From the NCBI RefSeq assembly GCF_027409185.1, contig NC_084472.1, positions 16,912,524-16,976,523 of the forward strand: DNA of 64,000 nucleotides, in the 5' to 3' direction. Every line of letters starts with the position of its first letter. The stretch's first letter is position 1. Of the stretch, positions 60,336-64,000 are shown in pieces. Under the pieces are notes generated by a model that worked only from the letters and a program-made list of their open reading frames with translations, ran no database searches and was not told the origin of the DNA. A program made the translations under genes and the position numbers. Source of the stretch: Cynocephalus volans. Lineage: Eukaryota > Chordata > Mammalia > Dermoptera > Cynocephalidae.

Positions 60336-61025
60336 GCTGGCGTTTGGAATGTCCTGGTTTTGCATTTATGATTCACATTTTGCTGGAAATGCTAATATGC
60401 AACAAAGGCAGCATGGTTTTGCCGAGTCCCCTGCAGGGAAACCCTAGAACACAGCGCGGGCTGCTTCTGTAGCGAGAAGTTGTTGGGGTTCGCCTTGCCA
60501 GAGGTCGGGAAGCCCGGAGCTGGGAGTTTGGGGTGGTGATCCTGCCTCCGCCACAACTTGTGTGTGATTTAGAGAAGACCCAAACCTCTCCTGGCGTCGT
60601 GGCCCCATCTATGAAATGAAGGTGTCACAGTCAGACTGAGAAACCAAGCGTACGACAACTCCGGGTCACGTGAGAGGGCACGGTCATGCAATTACTTGTG
60701 CAGGGTCTTCCCGGGGCGCCCCCGCTCCTCACTGCCCCCTCGGTCCACTGAGGCGATGGCCACACTAGAAAACACAGTTGCTGGGAGTGTAGTCGGTGCA
60801 TGGAGAGACGCCGGGAAGGGAGAAGCATCAGTGTTAGGAAATGGTTACCTGCTGGGAGGAAGGGCAGTGGGTCAGGGAGGGGTCCCCAGGACTCTAGTCC
60901 ACACTGTAACGTTTTACTTCCTAAGCTGGGTGAATGGCAGACTGGTGTTCATTACCTTATCTCCGCTGTTGTGTAACTGAAGTGTTTTATAAAACTAAGC
61001 CTCTCATTAAAACATGCTAAATAAA

Positions 61026-61236
61026 AGGTTGTTAAATGCATGGGGCCGGCCCGTGGCTCACTCGGGAGAGTGCGGTGCTGATAACACCAAGGCCACGGGT
61101 TCGGATCCCAATATAGGGATGGCCGGTTTGCTTACTTGGGAGCGTGTGGTGCTGACAACGCCAAGTCAAGGGTTAAGATTCCCTTACTGGTCATCTTTAA
61201 AAAAAAAAAAAAAAAGAATAAAATGTTATTAAATGC
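61026..61236 (+). mobile_element. Dimeric tRNA-derived SINE, near-complete
   Basis: Body 61041-61212. Module 1: GGGCCGGCCCGTGGCTCACTCGG through GGTTCGGATCCCAATATAGG. Module 2: GTGTGGTGCTGACAACGCCAAGTC through CCCTTACTGGTC, then an A tail. GTTAAATGCAT before and ATTAAATGCAA after suggest the target duplication. The clearest example of the two-module form. Confidence 0.93.
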
Positions 61237-61424
61237 AAAAGAATGTCCTTTATTCTGAGATTATGCTTTTAAAAATCCTTATATGTCTTTTTTTATGTAG
61301 TATTATGATAAATGACTTAAAAAACACCTCGTTGGCAATCCTTCATGGATCTCCAAATAAATGTTTGAAATTTTACTGGCTTGTAATATCCAGTCACCTG
61401 ATCTAGTACAACTGCCTTTACCTT

Positions 61425-61585
61425 TCTGAGGGTAAACCACGCACTCTCTCCAAGCCTACGTCTTCTCATCTGTAAAATGGGTATAATAATATCTACTTCA
61501 TACATGTAAATGTGATTTCCGTAAACACTCTGACACAGAGAAGTCTCTCAGTAAGAGTTGGCTGTAATTACTGTTTAGATATGAG
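61425..61585 (+). mobile_element. MIR SINE
   Basis: CTTCTCATCTGTAAAATGGGTATAATAATATCTAC and CAGTAAGAGTTGGCTGTAATTAC are MIR core and 3' end. Confidence 0.8.
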
Positions 61586-62159
61586 AAAACTGGAGCAGAA
61601 AGAACTGCGACCTAGACTTGACTTTGAATTTGTGAGGTGTTAAGATAGCCTGGTTTACTGTAGAATAATTCAAGAAATGGAATTTGTCTCTAGATCTGAG
61701 TGGTGTCTGACCTCTGGGTGATCTGACCTCTGTGTTGCAAGCTCATAAATATTTTGTCTTGGGGAGACAGGGCACGTGTTGTGGGCTGATTCTCCAGTGC
61801 CTTCTTAATAGAATGTGCTGCTTTGCAGGTTTGCACGGTCATTGCTTCGGCCGCCCTCACAGCATGCTGGATCAGGCAGTTCAGCTGCGGCCGCGTTTAG
61901 CAGCTGAGTGAGCCTCTGATCAGAAGTGTCCTCAAAATCTGTTAAAGCAAAGGTTCCCATTATGATTTCTATGGGCCTTAAGAGAATCATGGAGTGCTCA
62001 GCTTTTGTGCATCAGCTGCCTGCTTGTTTGTCCCTGCTGTCACCAAGCCTTCAGAGAGCGCCAGGGCAGTGAGCTCACAGCCTAGCTCCTGCTGACACCT
62101 GGCCACCTCTCAGCAGCACTTTTCCTCTTCTTTCCTCATTGCCTGTGAGCTCACCAGAA

Positions 62160-63450
62160 TGGCTGTTCCAGACCATTCTGTCTCCTCCAGCCCCAGTCCT
62201 GTCCCCTTAGCAGTTAGGAGAGTTGTCTACTGCATCACTGAGATGACTGAAGACAGTGCACCCTGGGCTCCATCTCTGTGCATCAGTCTCCAAACCCACC
62301 CTCTCACCCTTTCCTTGATTTTCAAGTCGTGTCCTGCGCCACAAGTAATCTATTGTCCTGTGTCCCAGCTCCCCAGGCGTATCTCCCTCTTCTCCAGCAC
62401 TTTCGTCTTCGGCCTCTCCTTTCCCAACTGTTCCTTCTCGATCCCACGTGGGCAGGGCCTCCCGCTTCGGAATAGTCTTTACTTGACCCCGACACCTCTC
62501 CTGCTCCCTTCTGTGTCCGCCCCTCACCACACTCGAAATCACGGGTCCTGTTGCTGCAGTCCTTTCCATCTACTTCTTCCCTAATCCGAAATCAACTTCT
62601 GCCTCCTTCCTTCTCTTGGAATTGCCCTCGTTTTTATTTCTGCTTCCAGTGGCCTTTACCCCGCACTGCCTGTCATGCTGTCTGCCACCTCCTCCTCCTG
62701 CCACCTCTCTCCCCTGGCCTCCAGCTTTCCGGACTGTTCCTCCTTCCTACACTGATCCTTCTTCCCTGTTCGAGGCTCAGGCCTCAACACGTTCCTGTCC
62801 CACTGCACATTCCCCTTAAGACCCCTCTCTGTGGTCTCAGCTTCACTCCCCACCTTTATTCCAGAGACTCCCAGGTCTCATTTCTGGATCTGCCTCCTCA
62901 CCTCAAGTCCAGCTGCCATATGGACACTTCCTGGTGGATTTTTCACATTTGTGCTAAACACAGTCGATCTAAATCACACCTCATCATCTCCCTGTGCTGC
63001 TCCCCTCTCCCTCCTAATCCTACTGGGATCTTTCTGCCAGTCACAGGGACTCAAAAGCCACTTTTGGCTCATTTCTTCTTTTTGACCCTCATGTAAAGCT
63101 TCAGTGGAAAGTTTTCTTTTTCCATTCTTCCTCTCCTTGTAACCCAGAAACTGCCGATGGCTCTGTAATTGTTGGGAGTCTCCCTCTCGGCCTCATCTCC
63201 AGCTGACCCTTGAGGAACCCAATGGCTAGGCCACACCAGGATGGTCACCAACCCTTGTCTACACTCGTCTTTCCCTTTTCTGTCCCCTTTATTGCCCTCA
63301 CTGCCACTGTTACCTCACCAAAGACATTTTCCGTCCCAGATCCTTTGTGCCCCTGCCCTCTGCTGAAAAGCTCCCCATCCTCCAGCAACCAGCTCGGACT
63401 GTCCATCAGCAAGCCTCCTCCAGCTGCGAGTGCGTCCAGCTGATGGCGCT
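62160..63450 (+). mobile_element. Ancient L2 LINE ORF2 remnant, sense
   Basis: Pyrimidine-rich sequence follows L2 ORF2 in order: CACTGAGATGACTGAAGACAG, GAGACTCCCAGGTCTCATTTCTGG, CACTTCCTGGTGGATTTTTC, ACACCTCATCATCTCCC, CAGGGACTCAAAAGCC. Open frames of up to 181 codons reflect the low-A composition rather than a gene. Confidence 0.6.
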
Positions 63451-63711
63451 CTCCGCCTGTCTGTCGTAGTTTGCGTCTCCCAGGGACTTAACGTGTTCTG
63501 CCTTATACGGTTAGAGTTTGTGCAGCCATGTCTTCTCAGCTATAACTTCCTCAAGGACAGACATATCTGCGTCGCCCTCAGCAACCTGCAGCATCTCTGA
63601 TGCATAGGTGGTGCTCAGCAGCGCGTCACACAGGATTCCCTCCACTGGGGTTTGACACCAGGCTCAGACCTCCCGTCCGTCATGTACACCTCCCTCCCCC
63701 TCCCCCAGTAA

Positions 63712-63910
63712 AGGGATTTAATTCTGTCTCCACAACCTACTTATAATGTGACCTTGGACGAGTTGCTAAATCTCTTTATACTCAGTTTCCTCATCTCTAA
63801 GATAGGGATGATAGCACCTACTTTATGATATTGTTGTGAGGATTAAATTAAATCACGTAAAGCTCTTAGAATAGTGTGCCTGGCACAGTAAATATTATAT
63901 TCCAAGAGCA
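63712..63910 (+). mobile_element. MIR SINE
   Basis: AATGTGACCTTGGACGAGTTGC, AGTTTCCTCATCTCTAAGATAGGG, TTGTTGTGAGGATTAAATTAAATC and GTGTGCCTGGCACAGTAAATATTA: nearly complete MIR. Confidence 0.92.
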
Positions 63911-64000
63911 GCAATAAATTGTTTGTCATCGCCTTATGCAAAATTCTGCAATAGTAGCATCCTACATTTCTTATTAATGATTTCAGATCTACCCAGTTTT

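Larger units (their letters stand above)
60039..64000 (+). other. ENOSF1: ENOSF1 intron 1 (5' part)
   Basis: No further ENOSF1 exon (expected to continue HTDPDY) could be read in any + frame. Contents are a pyrimidine tract, a SINE, two MIRs and an ancient L2. Stretches 60340-61025 and 61590-62155 show nothing recognisable. Confidence 0.75.

Noticed and set aside
59562-60371. 269-codon forward ORF through the CpG island
   Set aside because: It runs through promoter, exon 1 and intron in a frame different from ENOSF1 or across its donor, with low-complexity Pro/Arg/Ser content. High GC depletes stop codons.
62551-63096. 181-codon forward ORF
   Set aside because: Lies in a pyrimidine-rich L2-like remnant; composition explains the open frame.

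Overview
This is a stretch of mammalian nuclear DNA. It is AT-rich, intron-dominated and dense with L1, L2, MIR, MaLR LTRs and old DNA transposons, with one CpG island. Two protein-coding genes are recognisable, both on the + strand: most of YES1 (a Src-family tyrosine kinase) and the first exon of ENOSF1 (an enolase-superfamily L-fuconate dehydratase homologue). Their head-to-tail order about 10 kb apart matches the YES1-ENOSF1-TYMS block of human 18p11.32; TYMS lies beyond the right edge. About 20 copies or fragments of a tRNA-Ile-like SINE are present and there is no Alu or rodent B1/B2. I associate this SINE type with the CYN families of colugos (Dermoptera), so Galeopterus or Cynocephalus is my best guess. 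That assignment is from memory and is not proven here.

Layout: 1-22000 is YES1 intron 1, filled with nested repeats. The ATG-containing exon is at 22001-22273, followed by ten more coding exons ending at a TAA at 47264. The spliced frame is 1,626 nt including the stop, giving 541 residues in the order SH4, unique region, SH3, SH2, kinase, regulatory tail. The 3' UTR runs to a polyadenylation signal at 49789-49794. From about 49.8 to 59.5 kb is intergenic, much of it antisense L1 (52.1-58.2 kb). A CpG island at about 59.52-60.16 kb holds the ENOSF1 promoter, start codon (59955) and first donor (60038/60039). The remainder is ENOSF1 intron 1 with a SINE, MIRs and an ancient L2.

YES1 is a membrane-tethered signalling kinase; ENOSF1 is a metabolic enzyme. 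They are neighbours without an evident functional link, and nothing suggests shared regulation apart from orientation.

I found no new multi-gene system. The most unusual signals concern YES1 itself: the exon 3 donor reads AT rather than GT; a conserved valine of the catalytic loop is glutamate; a (GT)23 run starts 8 nt after the exon 9 donor; and the likely branch point and pyrimidine tract of the last exon lie in an inserted L1 tail. Other notable items are a tailless tRNA-Asn retropseudogene with target-site duplications, and a three-level nest of L1, mariner and head-to-head SINEs. All comparisons with human proteins are from memory and should be checked by alignment.
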